Part shown: one piece after another, positions 6,807 to 15,456 of the stretch | How positions within the stretch are numbered: the stretch's first letter is position 1 | How the letters are laid out: the number at the start of each line of letters is the position of its first letter | Assembly: GCA_964652415.1 (NCBI GenBank) | Contig: CAZZDG010000014.1 | Span: 1 to 20,429 of the forward strand | Reading direction: 5' to 3' | DNA length: 20,429 bases | Source of the DNA: VFLK01 sp964652415 | Lineage (GTDB): Bacteria > Patescibacteriota > Microgenomatia > UBA1400 > PJMF01 | Position numbers and translations under genes: made by a program | The notes under the pieces: model-generated | What the model was told of the DNA's origin: nothing | The model's database searches: none | Seen by the model: the letters and a program-made list of their open reading frames with translations, nothing else

Positions 6807-8513
6807 TCATTTTTTTGACTGATCAATAGTTGCCTTTAAGTACTCAACAAATATCGGGTGAGGTTTGAGTGGCATTGATTTATATTCAGGATGTGCTTGA
6901 GTAGCTAAGAAGAATGGATGTACGTCCTGAGGCAATTCAATTACCTCAACAAAAAAATCATCTGGAGAAGTTCCAGAAATGACAAATCCAGCATCTTCTA
7001 GAGGCTTTCTGTATTCATTATTGAATTCAAATCGATGTCTATGTCTTTCAGAAATAAGGTTTTTTTTCTCATCTTTGAAGGCAGCATGTTTCTTGTAGAT
7101 CTTATGAGCAAGTGTGCCTGGTTTGAGGATACAATCATATGCACCAAGTCTCATGCTTGCACCCTCACCTTTGATTGTTTGATATTTTTCTTCAAATGGA
7201 ATGTCATGGATGACAGGATATGGAGTATTTGGGTTGACTTCTACAGTATTTGCGTCTGTAAGCCCAACAACGTTACGTGCAAACTCAACACTTGCTAGTT
7301 GCATGCCATAGCATAAACCTAAGTACGGAATTTTGTTCTCACGAGCATAGGTAATTGCGGCAATTTTTCCTTCAACTCCACGTTCTCCCCAGCCAATTGG
7401 CACAATAATTCCGTCTGCGGCTTTCAACATTTTAAGTGCTGCAGGTTCTTTTGTTTCGAGATCCGTTGCTTTAATGAACAATATTTCCATGTTTGCGTCT
7501 GCATGAAGTGCGGCAAACTTTAATGATTCAAGCAATGAAACGTATGAGTCTGTGAGTTCATAGTCACCAGTTGAAAGATATTTAGCGATAATTGCAATTT
7601 TAACTGAATGTTTTTTTTCTGATTTTAATTTTTTCAAAAAATCGTTCCATTCTGAAAGGTTTTGTTTTCTCTCCGGAAGATGCAGTTTTCGCAATACTTT
7701 TCCATCAAAATCCTGTTCGGCCAAGATTGGTGGAACTTCATAAACGCTCTCACAGTCTGGATTGCTAATAACATCATCTTTACTCATGTTACAGAAGAAG
7801 GCAACTTTTTCTTTACGCTTGTCATCAATTGGGAGTTCTCCTCTTCCTACAATGAAATCGGGTTGAATTCCCATAGAATTTAAAGTTCCAACTGAGAGTT
7901 GGGTTGGTTTTGATTTTAATTCATTAATGTGTGAAGGGTTTGGAAAATAAGTAACATGAATATGCAAAGTATCTTCGGGGCTTTGCATTTTCATAATACG
8001 GTACGCTTCATAGTAAATAACATTTTGGTATTCACCGGCTGTACCACCAAGTTCAACTAAACAAATGTCATAGCCCTCACCTGCTTTTTTAATTCTTCTG
8101 ATTGCTTCTTGTGGAATATATAACCAAGCATCAACAGTTGCGCCGCCATATGCTAAGTTTTTTGTATTTTCAATCACGGTTGAGTAAATTTGGCCTAGAG
8201 TGGCGAAATTTTTCTGTCCAACTTCTTCACCTAAAAAGCGTTCATATGAACCAAGATCTAAGTCTGCCTCAAGACCATCTTCGCACAAAAAGACATCACC
8301 ATGTTCGATAGGATTAATGTTTCCTGAATCAATGTTTAAGTAGTTTTCACATTTGATGTTGGTAACGCTATATCCGCGATTTTTCAGCAGTAGTCCCAGT
8401 GAGGCTGCAGTAATGCCTTTACCGAGTCCAGAAAGAACGCCTCCAGAGACGAAAACGAATTTTGTGTTGTGGGAATGTCTGATTTTGTTGATTAAATTAC
8501 CATGAATGCTCAT
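6807..8513 (-). CDS. pyrG: CTP synthase, divergent form
   Basis: 568 residues, two domains. The N-terminal synthetase domain has FVSGGVLSGLGKG (21-33), the metal ligands Asp62 (LNIDSG) and Glu154 (VELGGT), and KSKPTQ (200-205). The C-terminal glutaminase domain has GLCYGMQ with Cys401 and the QAHPEY pair His541/Glu543, so ammonia comes from glutamine. It makes CTP from UTP. Several normally rigid positions differ: ENYLNID instead of DPYxNVD, GEYQN instead of GDIES, an altered GGATVDAWLYIP loop where GTVQVIPH is usual, and VPIGWGERG instead of VPGGFGERG. The protein is somewhat longer than usual (about 530-550). The start is supported by a consensus promoter whose -10 ends 8 bases before the ATG. 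Ends on TGA. Confidence 0.95.
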   Translation of the reverse strand: MSIHGNLINKIRHSHNTKFVFVSGGVLSGLGKGITAASLGLLLKNRGYSVTNIKCENYLNIDSGNINPIEHGDVFLCEDGLEADLDLGSYERFLGEEVGQKNFATLGQIYSTVIENTKNLAYGGATVDAWLYIPQEAIRRIKKAGEGYDICLVELGGTAGEYQNVIYYEAYRIMKMQSPEDTLHIHVTYFPNPSHINELKSKPTQLSVGTLNSMGIQPDFIVGRGELPIDDKRKEKVAFFCNMSKDDVISNPDCESVYEVPPILAEQDFDGKVLRKLHLPERKQNLSEWNDFLKKLKSEKKHSVKIAIIAKYLSTGDYELTDSYVSLLESLKFAALHADANMEILFIKATDLETKEPAALKMLKAADGIIVPIGWGERGVEGKIAAITYARENKIPYLGLCYGMQLASVEFARNVVGLTDANTVEVNPNTPYPVIHDIPFEEKYQTIKGEGASMRLGAYDCILKPGTLAHKIYKKHAAFKDEKKNLISERHRHRFEFNNEYRKPLEDAGFVISGTSPDDFFVEVIELPQDVHPFFLATQAHPEYKSMPLKPHPIFVEYLKATIDQSKK

Positions 8514-8521
8514 GGAATTGT

Positions 8522-8550
8522 ATTATACCCCAATTGTTTTTGGATTGCAA
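8522..8550 (-). promoter_or_regulatory. pyrG promoter, leaderless
   Basis: On the minus strand TTGCAA (8545-8550) and a perfect TATAAT (8522-8527) are 17 bases apart. Only 8 bases separate the -10 from the pyrG ATG, so transcription should begin 1-2 bases before the start codon. It lies in the 69-base gap after dnaE. Confidence 0.75.
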
Positions 8551-8582
8551 AATGAAATGAGTTAGACTTTGTGCGACCTTTT

Positions 8583-11500
8583 TTATTTTAACAATTCTGC
8601 AATTTTGCCTTCAAGCTCTTTTGTCCAGTTTACCCCATATGGTAAAAGCATTTTTTGTGGCTTAGCACCATTCGGAATTAAAATTAACACACTTTGTGAT
8701 CCTGGTTGAGATTTGAGTAATTTCCCCAGTGCTTGCAAAGTTTCTTGGGTGGTTTTTCTAGGAACAAAAATTTCTTTATGTAAGTCTGAACCTTTGTGGT
8801 TGAGTTGAGTTGCAGACGGGGCGCTTACTTTTTCTACTAAGAGTTGTAATTCTTCATCACGTTCATCAACCTTTGCTCGAACCAAAACCACGCTATCGTC
8901 ATGAATCAACTCTTGAGCGTCTTCATATGCTTTTGGGAAAATTACCACATCAATTGCTCCAGTATCGTCTTCAAGTTTGGCAAATGCCATTGGTTGCTGT
9001 TTTTGTTTTGTGAGAATAGTGCGAACATTAGAAAGAATTCCTCCAAATTTAAAGATTTTTTCTTTATGGATTGTTGCGTCAAGATCGCCAATTTCTTTGT
9101 CTGCACTTTTAGAAACAGCTTTGAGTTGATGCGCCATTGGATGGTCGGTGAGGTATAAACCGAGCAGTTCTTTTTCAAAAGAAAGCAACTCTTGTCTTGG
9201 ATACTCGGGGAGTTCTGGAAACGAATCTGCAAGGGTTTCAGCGGCGGTTGAGACATTTCCAAACAAAGAATCTTGACCTTCAACATCTGATTGTAATTGT
9301 CCTGCAGTCTGACGAATGGATTCTAGGTTTTCCAACATACTTGCTCTGTTGCCAAATTTATCCATCACGCCAACTTTTATTAAAGTTTCAAGAGTTGTTT
9401 TGTTTACTTTTCTACTATCTGTTTTATGAATAAACTGAGTTAAAGAAGTGAATTCTTTTTCTTGTTTTCTTGTCTCTAAAATATTTTCAATTGCTTTAAT
9501 TCCAATGTGTTTAATAGCGGTAAATCCAAATCTAATTGCTAGTCCTTGCAGTGAGTCTATGTCCTGTTCGATGATAAAATCATCATCAGATTTATTAATG
9601 TCTGGTGGGTAAATTTTGATACCCATTTTTTTAGAAGTTTCAATTGCTTGGGCAATTTTACTATCACGATTTATTGAAGTAGATCCAGATTCAACACTCA
9701 TTAAGGCTGTCATGTATTCAATAGGAAAGTTTGCCTTTAAGTATGCAGTTTGGTAGGCAATCATGGCGTAACTTGCAGCGTGGGCTTTATTGAACCCATA
9801 GTTTGCAAATGCCTCAATAAAGCCCCACACTTTTGAAGCAATAGCTTTTTTGTAGCCCTTCTCTACCGATTGATCAATGAAACGTTTTTTGTTTTCATCA
9901 AGCAACTTTTTCTTTTTCTTACCAATTGCACGGCGTAAAATGTCAGCTTCACCCAAACTGTAGCCAGCCATGACATTGGCAATTTGCAAAATCTGCTCTT
10001 GGTACACCATGACTCCATATGTTTCTTTGAGCACTGGTATTAATGTGTCATCAGGGTATTGAATTGATTTTGGATCGTGTTTGCCCTCAATAAAAGTAGG
10101 GATAAGATCCATTGGACCAGGACGATATAGTGCAACCATAGCTGTGATATCAGAAAACAAGTTAGGCTTCAGGGTTCTTGCGACCCGGCGCATACCAGCA
10201 GACTCAAGTTGAAATACTCCAAACGTGTCGCCACTTGAAAGCAGTTCGAAGGTTTTTTTGTCATCGAGCGGTAAAGCGTCCATGTCTAAAGATATGTGTT
10301 TATTTTCTTTAATAAGGCGCAACGCAGTGTTGATAATTGTGAGGTTACGTAGTCCCAAAAAGTCGAATTTTAACAATCCTATTGCATTATCATCAACGTT
10401 ACAGTCAAGGGCATACATGTCAAACTGGGTAATTGTTTTTCCAGATTTGCTATCTTTTTGAATGGCTACATAATCTGGCAGTGGTTTATCCGTGATAATA
10501 ATTGCTGCCGCATGCACAGAAGAATGGCGGATACTCCCCTCCACTTTCATGGCTAGGTCAATCAGTGTTTTGAATTTCGGTTGTTTATAGTACTCGGCAA
10601 GTTCGGGAACTTCGGCTATCGCTTTTTTGAGTGAAGTTTTTTTGCCAGGATCATTAGGAATTAACTTGGCAATTTTATCGGGATCTTCATAGGGATATCC
10701 AAGCACACGACCAATGTCACGAATTGCAACTCTGGCTTCCATCTTTCCAAATGTAATCACATGTCCCACGTGGTCGTCACCATATTTTTCTGAAACATAT
10801 TTGATAACTTGGTCACGTTTGGTATCGGCGAAGTCAAGATCAATATCTGGAGGGGTTGGGCGTTGTGGGTTCAAAAACCGTTCAAAAGCCAGACCATGTA
10901 ACAATGGGTCAATTGTGGTAATACCAATAGAAAAAGATACAAGTGAGCCTGCTGCAGAGCCTCTTCCAGGGCCTACGGTTATATCGTGTGCTTTTGCCCA
11001 GTTCACAAAATCTTGAGTAATCAAAAAGTATGCTGAGTAGCCCTTGTCGCTAATGATTTTGAGTTCATAGTTGATGCGGTCCTCAATTTCTGGAGTAATT
11101 TTGCCTAGCTTTTTTTCTACCCCGGTAAATGCCATTTTCTTGAGGACAGAATCAAGGGTTTCCCCTTTTGGAATTGGGAATTCAGGGAAAATTAATTGTC
11201 CTGTAGGAATAGTAATATCACATTTATCGGCAATTTTAACGGTATTTTCGATAGCGTCTGGATAGTCTTTGAAGAGCTCAATCATTTCTTCACTTGAACG
11301 CAAATAAAAATCTGGGGAGTCCATCATAGTCATGCGTTTTTTGTCAGAAATTAGCCGGCGAGTTTGCACACACAAGAGCGCGTCTTGAGCAATCGCATCA
11401 TCGAGATGAACGTAGTGCACGTCATTTGTAGCCACAAGCTCTATATCAAGTTTGCGGGCAATAGCAACTTGTTTTTTTGTTAGTTCACTTAATTCTTTGA

Positions 11501-12071
11501 TTTGTGGATGGATTTGAATTTCTACATAAAAATCTGCACCGAATTCTTTTTTAAATGTGGCAAAAAGTGCTTCTGCTTCTTCTTGCTTGCCGTCACGCAA
11601 TAGTTTGTTGAATAGACTTCCCATGCAACCACTCGTAACGATAACATCTTCTTTGTTGGCAAATAATGTTTCTTGGTCTATGCGGGGTTTGTATGAAAAT
11701 CCTTCAAAGTTGGCTTTAGTAACCATTTTATTGATGTTTTGGTAGCCTTTGTAACTTTTTGCCAAAACAGTGAGGTGAAATTGGTCTGCCCCCATTTTTG
11801 TTTGTTTGTCTAGCATGGAGTTTTTAGCCATATAGAGTTCTACACCTATAATTGGTTTTATACCTGCCATTCTTGCTGCATTATAAAAATGGAGTGTTCC
11901 ATACATTACTCCATGATCTGTGATTGCCAGTGCGTGTTGTCCGTGCTCTCGTGCAGTATCCATGAGATCTGGCAATTTACTTAAGCCATCTAAAAGTGAA
12001 TATTCTGTGTGAACATGTAAATGCACAAATTTGCCTTTGGGAACTGGAAGTTGCTGGACGTTGTCTGCCAT
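8583..12071 (-). CDS. dnaE: DNA polymerase III alpha subunit
   Basis: 1162 residues, DnaE1-type. The N-terminal PHP domain keeps the expected metal-site residues (His17, His19, His53, Glu78, His99, Cys149, Asp217, His219). The palm has PDIDLDFAD (408-416, catalytic Asp411 and Asp413) and LLKFDFLGLR with Asp570. A clamp-binding QDSLF (933-937) and a C-terminal OB domain (about 1006-1085) follow in the usual order. It is the replicative polymerase that extends DNA with the sliding clamp. No Shine-Dalgarno is visible; a TATAAG at 12082-12087 ends 10 bases before the ATG. The intact PHP site suggests proofreading within the polymerase chain, by analogy with mycobacterial DnaE1. pyrG follows 69 bases downstream but has its own promoter. 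Confidence 0.98.
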   Translation of the reverse strand: MADNVQQLPVPKGKFVHLHVHTEYSLLDGLSKLPDLMDTAREHGQHALAITDHGVMYGTLHFYNAARMAGIKPIIGVELYMAKNSMLDKQTKMGADQFHLTVLAKSYKGYQNINKMVTKANFEGFSYKPRIDQETLFANKEDVIVTSGCMGSLFNKLLRDGKQEEAEALFATFKKEFGADFYVEIQIHPQIKELSELTKKQVAIARKLDIELVATNDVHYVHLDDAIAQDALLCVQTRRLISDKKRMTMMDSPDFYLRSSEEMIELFKDYPDAIENTVKIADKCDITIPTGQLIFPEFPIPKGETLDSVLKKMAFTGVEKKLGKITPEIEDRINYELKIISDKGYSAYFLITQDFVNWAKAHDITVGPGRGSAAGSLVSFSIGITTIDPLLHGLAFERFLNPQRPTPPDIDLDFADTKRDQVIKYVSEKYGDDHVGHVITFGKMEARVAIRDIGRVLGYPYEDPDKIAKLIPNDPGKKTSLKKAIAEVPELAEYYKQPKFKTLIDLAMKVEGSIRHSSVHAAAIIITDKPLPDYVAIQKDSKSGKTITQFDMYALDCNVDDNAIGLLKFDFLGLRNLTIINTALRLIKENKHISLDMDALPLDDKKTFELLSSGDTFGVFQLESAGMRRVARTLKPNLFSDITAMVALYRPGPMDLIPTFIEGKHDPKSIQYPDDTLIPVLKETYGVMVYQEQILQIANVMAGYSLGEADILRRAIGKKKKKLLDENKKRFIDQSVEKGYKKAIASKVWGFIEAFANYGFNKAHAASYAMIAYQTAYLKANFPIEYMTALMSVESGSTSINRDSKIAQAIETSKKMGIKIYPPDINKSDDDFIIEQDIDSLQGLAIRFGFTAIKHIGIKAIENILETRKQEKEFTSLTQFIHKTDSRKVNKTTLETLIKVGVMDKFGNRASMLENLESIRQTAGQLQSDVEGQDSLFGNVSTAAETLADSFPELPEYPRQELLSFEKELLGLYLTDHPMAHQLKAVSKSADKEIGDLDATIHKEKIFKFGGILSNVRTILTKQKQQPMAFAKLEDDTGAIDVVIFPKAYEDAQELIHDDSVVLVRAKVDERDEELQLLVEKVSAPSATQLNHKGSDLHKEIFVPRKTTQETLQALGKLLKSQPGSQSVLILIPNGAKPQKMLLPYGVNWTKELEGKIAELLK

Positions 12072-12081
12072 AGTATTTATG

Positions 12082-12087
12082 CTTATA
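12082..12087 (-). promoter_or_regulatory. Possible -10 of dnaE
   Basis: TATAAG ends 10 bases before the dnaE ATG; TAGAAT at 12090-12095 is an alternative. Neither has a good -35 at 16-18 bases. Confidence 0.3.
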
Positions 12088-12135
12088 GTATTCTAGACTA
12101 TGGTAGCATATTTATTTTGTTGAGAGAAAGTAATT

Positions 12136-12411
12136 CTAAGAGTGAGATGCTGTTTGATTTGCAAAGGGATGTCCGCCAGATTCTGACTCTTCTGAAACTT
12201 CAACTTTTTGGCCTCCGGTTGATACTGCGGGGAAAAGACGATCAATATCCGTTTGAGGCATACCTACTGTCTGAAGTAGTAATCTTTGTTCTACAGAAAA
12301 GTAAGGACCTGAGTTACAAAGAGTTTGGTATTTATCAGCTGGCAATTGTAATTTATAGTTTTCAAGAAAAGCCAGTCTTTTTAGACTTGTCCCTAGTCTT
12401 TCATGTGGCAT
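12136..12411 (-). CDS. Small hypothetical protein after the HD-domain gene
   Basis: 91 residues, not recognised. The N-terminal two thirds have a mixed helical character (LKRLAFLENYKL, VEQRLLLQTVGM). The last 30 residues are rich in Gly, Ser and Glu and look disordered. There is no signal peptide or membrane segment. The ATG at 12409-12411 has AAGGA at 12421-12425 overlapping the stop of the HD-domain gene, with 12 bases between the genes. This spacing supports a real two-gene operon and perhaps a joint function. A 130-codon frame on the other strand overlaps it but also overlaps the dnaE start and has no ribosome site. Confidence 0.6.
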   Translation of the reverse strand: MPHERLGTSLKRLAFLENYKLQLPADKYQTLCNSGPYFSVEQRLLLQTVGMPQTDIDRLFPAVSTGGQKVEVSEESESGGHPFANQTASHS

Positions 12412-12423
12412 AATTATATTTCC

Positions 12424-14058
12424 TTAGTTTGCTTTGATTGTTTCATTTACTGCAGCCGTTAGTTTTTTATTTGATTCACTCAGTGCTAGTATTATTCTAT
12501 CATAGAAGTCTCTCTGTTCTTCTGCTTTTTTTTCTGGATTATAAGTAAGTTTAATGGTATCTGTAGTCAGTTCTACAGAATTATTAGCGTCCTTTATTGC
12601 TGTGACTTCTATATCTCCAACTGTCATTGTTATGTTTTGTCTGGTTTGTTCTGTGTTGGAGTCTCTTGAACTCAAAAAAGCAATAAGTTGTTTATCTCGA
12701 CCTTGCCACTTGATTCCAGCTTGTTCACCAAAAACTTTAACAGCGAGTTTTGCACCAGCTTGTACAGCCCCTGGGAGATAGTTTTCAATGGTTTGTGCTT
12801 CTCCTAAGTTCATTTCGAGCGCAATTATTTTTTGTCCTTCTGTTGTTGTGACAACTGTGGCAGGACCCATTTCTCCAGCAAGTCTTCCGAGTATAAAATT
12901 GAGTGAATTTTTACCAATGTGTGTATCGGTAAACACATTTCGTAGTTGGTCAGCATGTTCTTTGTTAATGGCTCCACTTTTAAGTATTGTTTCAACTTTT
13001 TCTCTTGCACTGCCAACCAAGGAATTATATTGATCAATGGTGATTGCACCTAAATCAAGATGCACTTGAGCTTGGTTGAGAGAATAAAAATATTCCATCA
13101 CTTCTGGTGCTTGGGATACGATTGGTGGCACTTTTTCTCTTCCAACTGAAGCACCTGCATCAGCATGAGCAAATGCTTTAGACATTTTTTCATATTTTTC
13201 TCCTGCTTGAGCGGCTCTTTCAGGGTTTTCATGGTTTATAACCATTTGCAAGAAACCATCGAATTCTTCTTCAGATAAAACTTTTTTAAACACATCTGCA
13301 TTTGCTTTTAGGAAGACATAACTTAAAACTGGGTGGCCAATATCTAAGTTGTAATGTTTCGAATCTGCTTTTTGTTGTTTATTTACTTGATTACTGGCAT
13401 ATCCAATGTCATGAAATGCTGCGGTAAGTGACAACATAAGCTTGTCATTTGCAGATAATTCGGTATCACTTAAACCCTCCGCGAGTACAAGGGAGTCTCG
13501 CATATCTTGGTATAAGTGATGCCAACCATGATCACCTAGTGTGACACTATTTGCTGCTAGGTCTTGAAAGGTAATAGCTTCTACAGCCATAGTAACCAAA
13601 GCTAGTGCGTCGGTTATTTTTTTATTGAATAGCTCTGGCGGTAACTGTTCTCTCTGCGCAAGAACTGAATCAATAGCAAATGTGGTAGTTTGTTGTATGT
13701 ATTTTTTTGCATTTGCTACTTTTGATTCCTGACCTTTGAGTTGCTCTGTTGTTTTCTGCGTTAGTTTTGCAACAAATTCATTTTTAACGGCTTCAATGTC
13801 ACTATTTTCTTCTAGAGCAACTCCCAATGAGTCAAATCCAGTTTGTAGTTGATTGCCAAGCTCTGAGGATTCTTTGGCAAACTCTGTTGCGCGTTCATAA
13901 ATACCGTTTTGAGTATCTGGATCTGAAGTTTTGCCTTCAACATACGACGAAATGATATCTCGGTTTGAAGTTAGCTCAGTTTCAACAACAACTACTTCAT
14001 CTTTTTTTATTGTGGCTGTTGCTTCTTCTGGTGGTGCTAATAATGCTGTCTCTATCAC
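12424..14058 (-). CDS. HD-domain phosphohydrolase, unknown substrate
   Basis: 544 residues from a GTG at 14056-14058. The central domain has an HD metal-site pattern: His177/His180/His181 (GDHGWHHL), His216-Asp217 (AAFHDIGY), His242 (IGHPVLSY), His276 (VINHENPE) and Asp300 (AHADAG). The extra histidines recall the multi-metal HD-GYP-like subgroup, but no GYP motif is present. Residues 1-170 are acidic and mostly helical, perhaps coiled coil. Residues 320-544 contain a beta-rich part (MTVGDIEVTAI...VELTTDTIKLTYN) I do not recognise. HD enzymes cleave phosphate esters such as nucleotides or cyclic nucleotides; the substrate is open. No membrane segment. It begins 40 bases after gatB with its own -10. 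Confidence 0.7.
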   Translation of the reverse strand: MIETALLAPPEEATATIKKDEVVVVETELTSNRDIISSYVEGKTSDPDTQNGIYERATEFAKESSELGNQLQTGFDSLGVALEENSDIEAVKNEFVAKLTQKTTEQLKGQESKVANAKKYIQQTTTFAIDSVLAQREQLPPELFNKKITDALALVTMAVEAITFQDLAANSVTLGDHGWHHLYQDMRDSLVLAEGLSDTELSANDKLMLSLTAAFHDIGYASNQVNKQQKADSKHYNLDIGHPVLSYVFLKANADVFKKVLSEEEFDGFLQMVINHENPERAAQAGEKYEKMSKAFAHADAGASVGREKVPPIVSQAPEVMEYFYSLNQAQVHLDLGAITIDQYNSLVGSAREKVETILKSGAINKEHADQLRNVFTDTHIGKNSLNFILGRLAGEMGPATVVTTTEGQKIIALEMNLGEAQTIENYLPGAVQAGAKLAVKVFGEQAGIKWQGRDKQLIAFLSSRDSNTEQTRQNITMTVGDIEVTAIKDANNSVELTTDTIKLTYNPEKKAEEQRDFYDRIILALSESNKKLTAAVNETIKAN

Positions 14059-14066
14059 AAGATATT

Positions 14067-14072
14067 ATTCTA
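14067..14072 (-). promoter_or_regulatory. -10 element of the HD-domain gene
   Basis: TAGAAT on the minus strand ends 8 bases before the GTG at 14058, the same spacing as at pyrG. The -35 is weak and there is no Shine-Dalgarno. Read-through from gatCAB is also possible. Confidence 0.45.
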
Positions 14073-14098
14073 TAGAAAAATTAGAATTTTCATACCTG

Positions 14099-15454
14099 TT
14101 ATTTTGAAAGTTCTTGGTTGAGTAGTTTTGTGAGCTCTTTGGTATCAACTTTCTTGCCGAGTAATCTGAGTGTTTGGCCCATGAAGAATCCTACCACTTG
14201 GGCTTGTCCTGCTTTATACTTGGCAACAGCATCAGGATTTTGCTTCATGATTGTTTGAATAGTGGAAACAATTTCAGTTTCTGGTACCTCATCCATAGCA
14301 AACATCTGAGAAAATCTTTCAACTAATTCTTTTGCTGAGTCAGAAAATGCTACTTTTTTATTTGCGAGAACATTTGCAAGTTTATTTGGTTCTTGGTTTG
14401 CTTTTTGTAATAATTTGAAAGCATCTTCCAACACTTGCGCATCCTTTGTTGAATCAAAAAGAAGATTTGAGTATCTTGGTTCCACTTTATATTCTGTTTC
14501 CCATCTGGCAATTTTGTCATTTGGTAACTCAGGGAGTTGTTCACGCATTTTTTCAATCTGTTTTTTGGTGAAGGTAATCGGTGGCAAATCTGGATCTGGG
14601 AAGTAGCGATAGTCTTCTGCGTCCTCTTTGGTCCGCTGTGAAAAGGTGATGGTTTTGGTAGAGTCAAAACCGCGTGTCTCTTGGACCGGAGTTTTACCTT
14701 CATCTAAGATTTTAGCCTGGCGATTCATTTCGTAGCCAATTGCTTGTTCTGCAAATCGGAAAGAATTAATGTTTTTTACCTCAACTTTGTAGTTTGGGAG
14801 TTCGCCTTTTTCAGTTTGCATTGAGTTTGGAGCTAAAGAAATATTAGCTTCTAGACGCATGCCACCTTGATCCATGTCGCAGTCAGCAACCTCTAGGTAT
14901 CGTAAAAGGTCACGAATTTTTTTAGCATATTCTTTAGCCTGTTCTGGTGAATGTAAGTCTGGTTCAGAGACAATTTCCATGAGCGGAACACTACTGCGGT
15001 TGTAGTCAATAAGACTCACTTTTTTTCCATCAATAGTGGTGTGTTGCAGTTTTCCCGTGTCTTCTTCTAGATGAATACGAGTAATGCGGACAGGTCCGTA
15101 TGAAGTCTCAACAACGCCGTCGTAGCAAAATGGTAAGTCATATTGGCTAATCTGGTATGCCTTTGGCAAATCAGCATAGAAGTAGTTTTTTCGGTCAAAT
15201 TTTGAGAAGAGGTTGATTTTACAACCAAAAGCTAGTCCAACTTTTATAGTCCACTCAATTGCTTTTTTATTTGCAACTGGTAGGCCACCAGGCATACCAA
15301 GACAAACTGGACAGGTATAAATATTTGGTTGTTTGGCGCCAAATGGATCATTTTTACAGCCACAAAACATTTTTGAGGCAGTTTTAAGTTCTGCATGGAT
15401 TTCCATTCCACAGACTAGTTTGTAAGTGTTTTTTTCTGTTGTAATTGTGTTCAT
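14099..15454 (-). CDS. gatB: Asp-tRNA(Asn)/Glu-tRNA(Gln) amidotransferase subunit B
   Basis: 451 residues. The cradle domain has KLVCGMEIHAEL at the N-terminus and the zinc cysteines Cys31, Cys33, Cys48 and Cys51 (FCGCK...YTCPVCLGMPG). RIHLEEDTGKLQH, LIDYNRSSVPLMEIVSEPD and DYRYFPDPDLPPI are GatB signatures. The C-terminal tail domain that grips the tRNA is present (from about 300; VAKYKAGQAQVVGFFMGQ). GatB phosphorylates the misacylated Glu or Asp on tRNA and passes it on for amidation. The start is two bases after the gatA stop, with no Shine-Dalgarno, implying coupled translation. Confidence 0.97.
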   Translation of the reverse strand: MNTITTEKNTYKLVCGMEIHAELKTASKMFCGCKNDPFGAKQPNIYTCPVCLGMPGGLPVANKKAIEWTIKVGLAFGCKINLFSKFDRKNYFYADLPKAYQISQYDLPFCYDGVVETSYGPVRITRIHLEEDTGKLQHTTIDGKKVSLIDYNRSSVPLMEIVSEPDLHSPEQAKEYAKKIRDLLRYLEVADCDMDQGGMRLEANISLAPNSMQTEKGELPNYKVEVKNINSFRFAEQAIGYEMNRQAKILDEGKTPVQETRGFDSTKTITFSQRTKEDAEDYRYFPDPDLPPITFTKKQIEKMREQLPELPNDKIARWETEYKVEPRYSNLLFDSTKDAQVLEDAFKLLQKANQEPNKLANVLANKKVAFSDSAKELVERFSQMFAMDEVPETEIVSTIQTIMKQNPDAVAKYKAGQAQVVGFFMGQTLRLLGKKVDTKELTKLLNQELSK

Positions 15455-15456
15455 GA

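Noticed and set aside
6720..6809. Recoding of UGA to an amino acid (pyrG could be read on past its TGA)
   Set aside because: pyrG, htpX and the phosphotransferase-like gene all end by TGA where their families normally end, and no gene contains in-frame TGA.
12021..12413. 130-codon plus-strand frame opposite the small 91-residue gene
   Set aside because: It overlaps the dnaE start, has no ribosome site or promoter, and the opposite frame has a well-placed Shine-Dalgarno and operon spacing.
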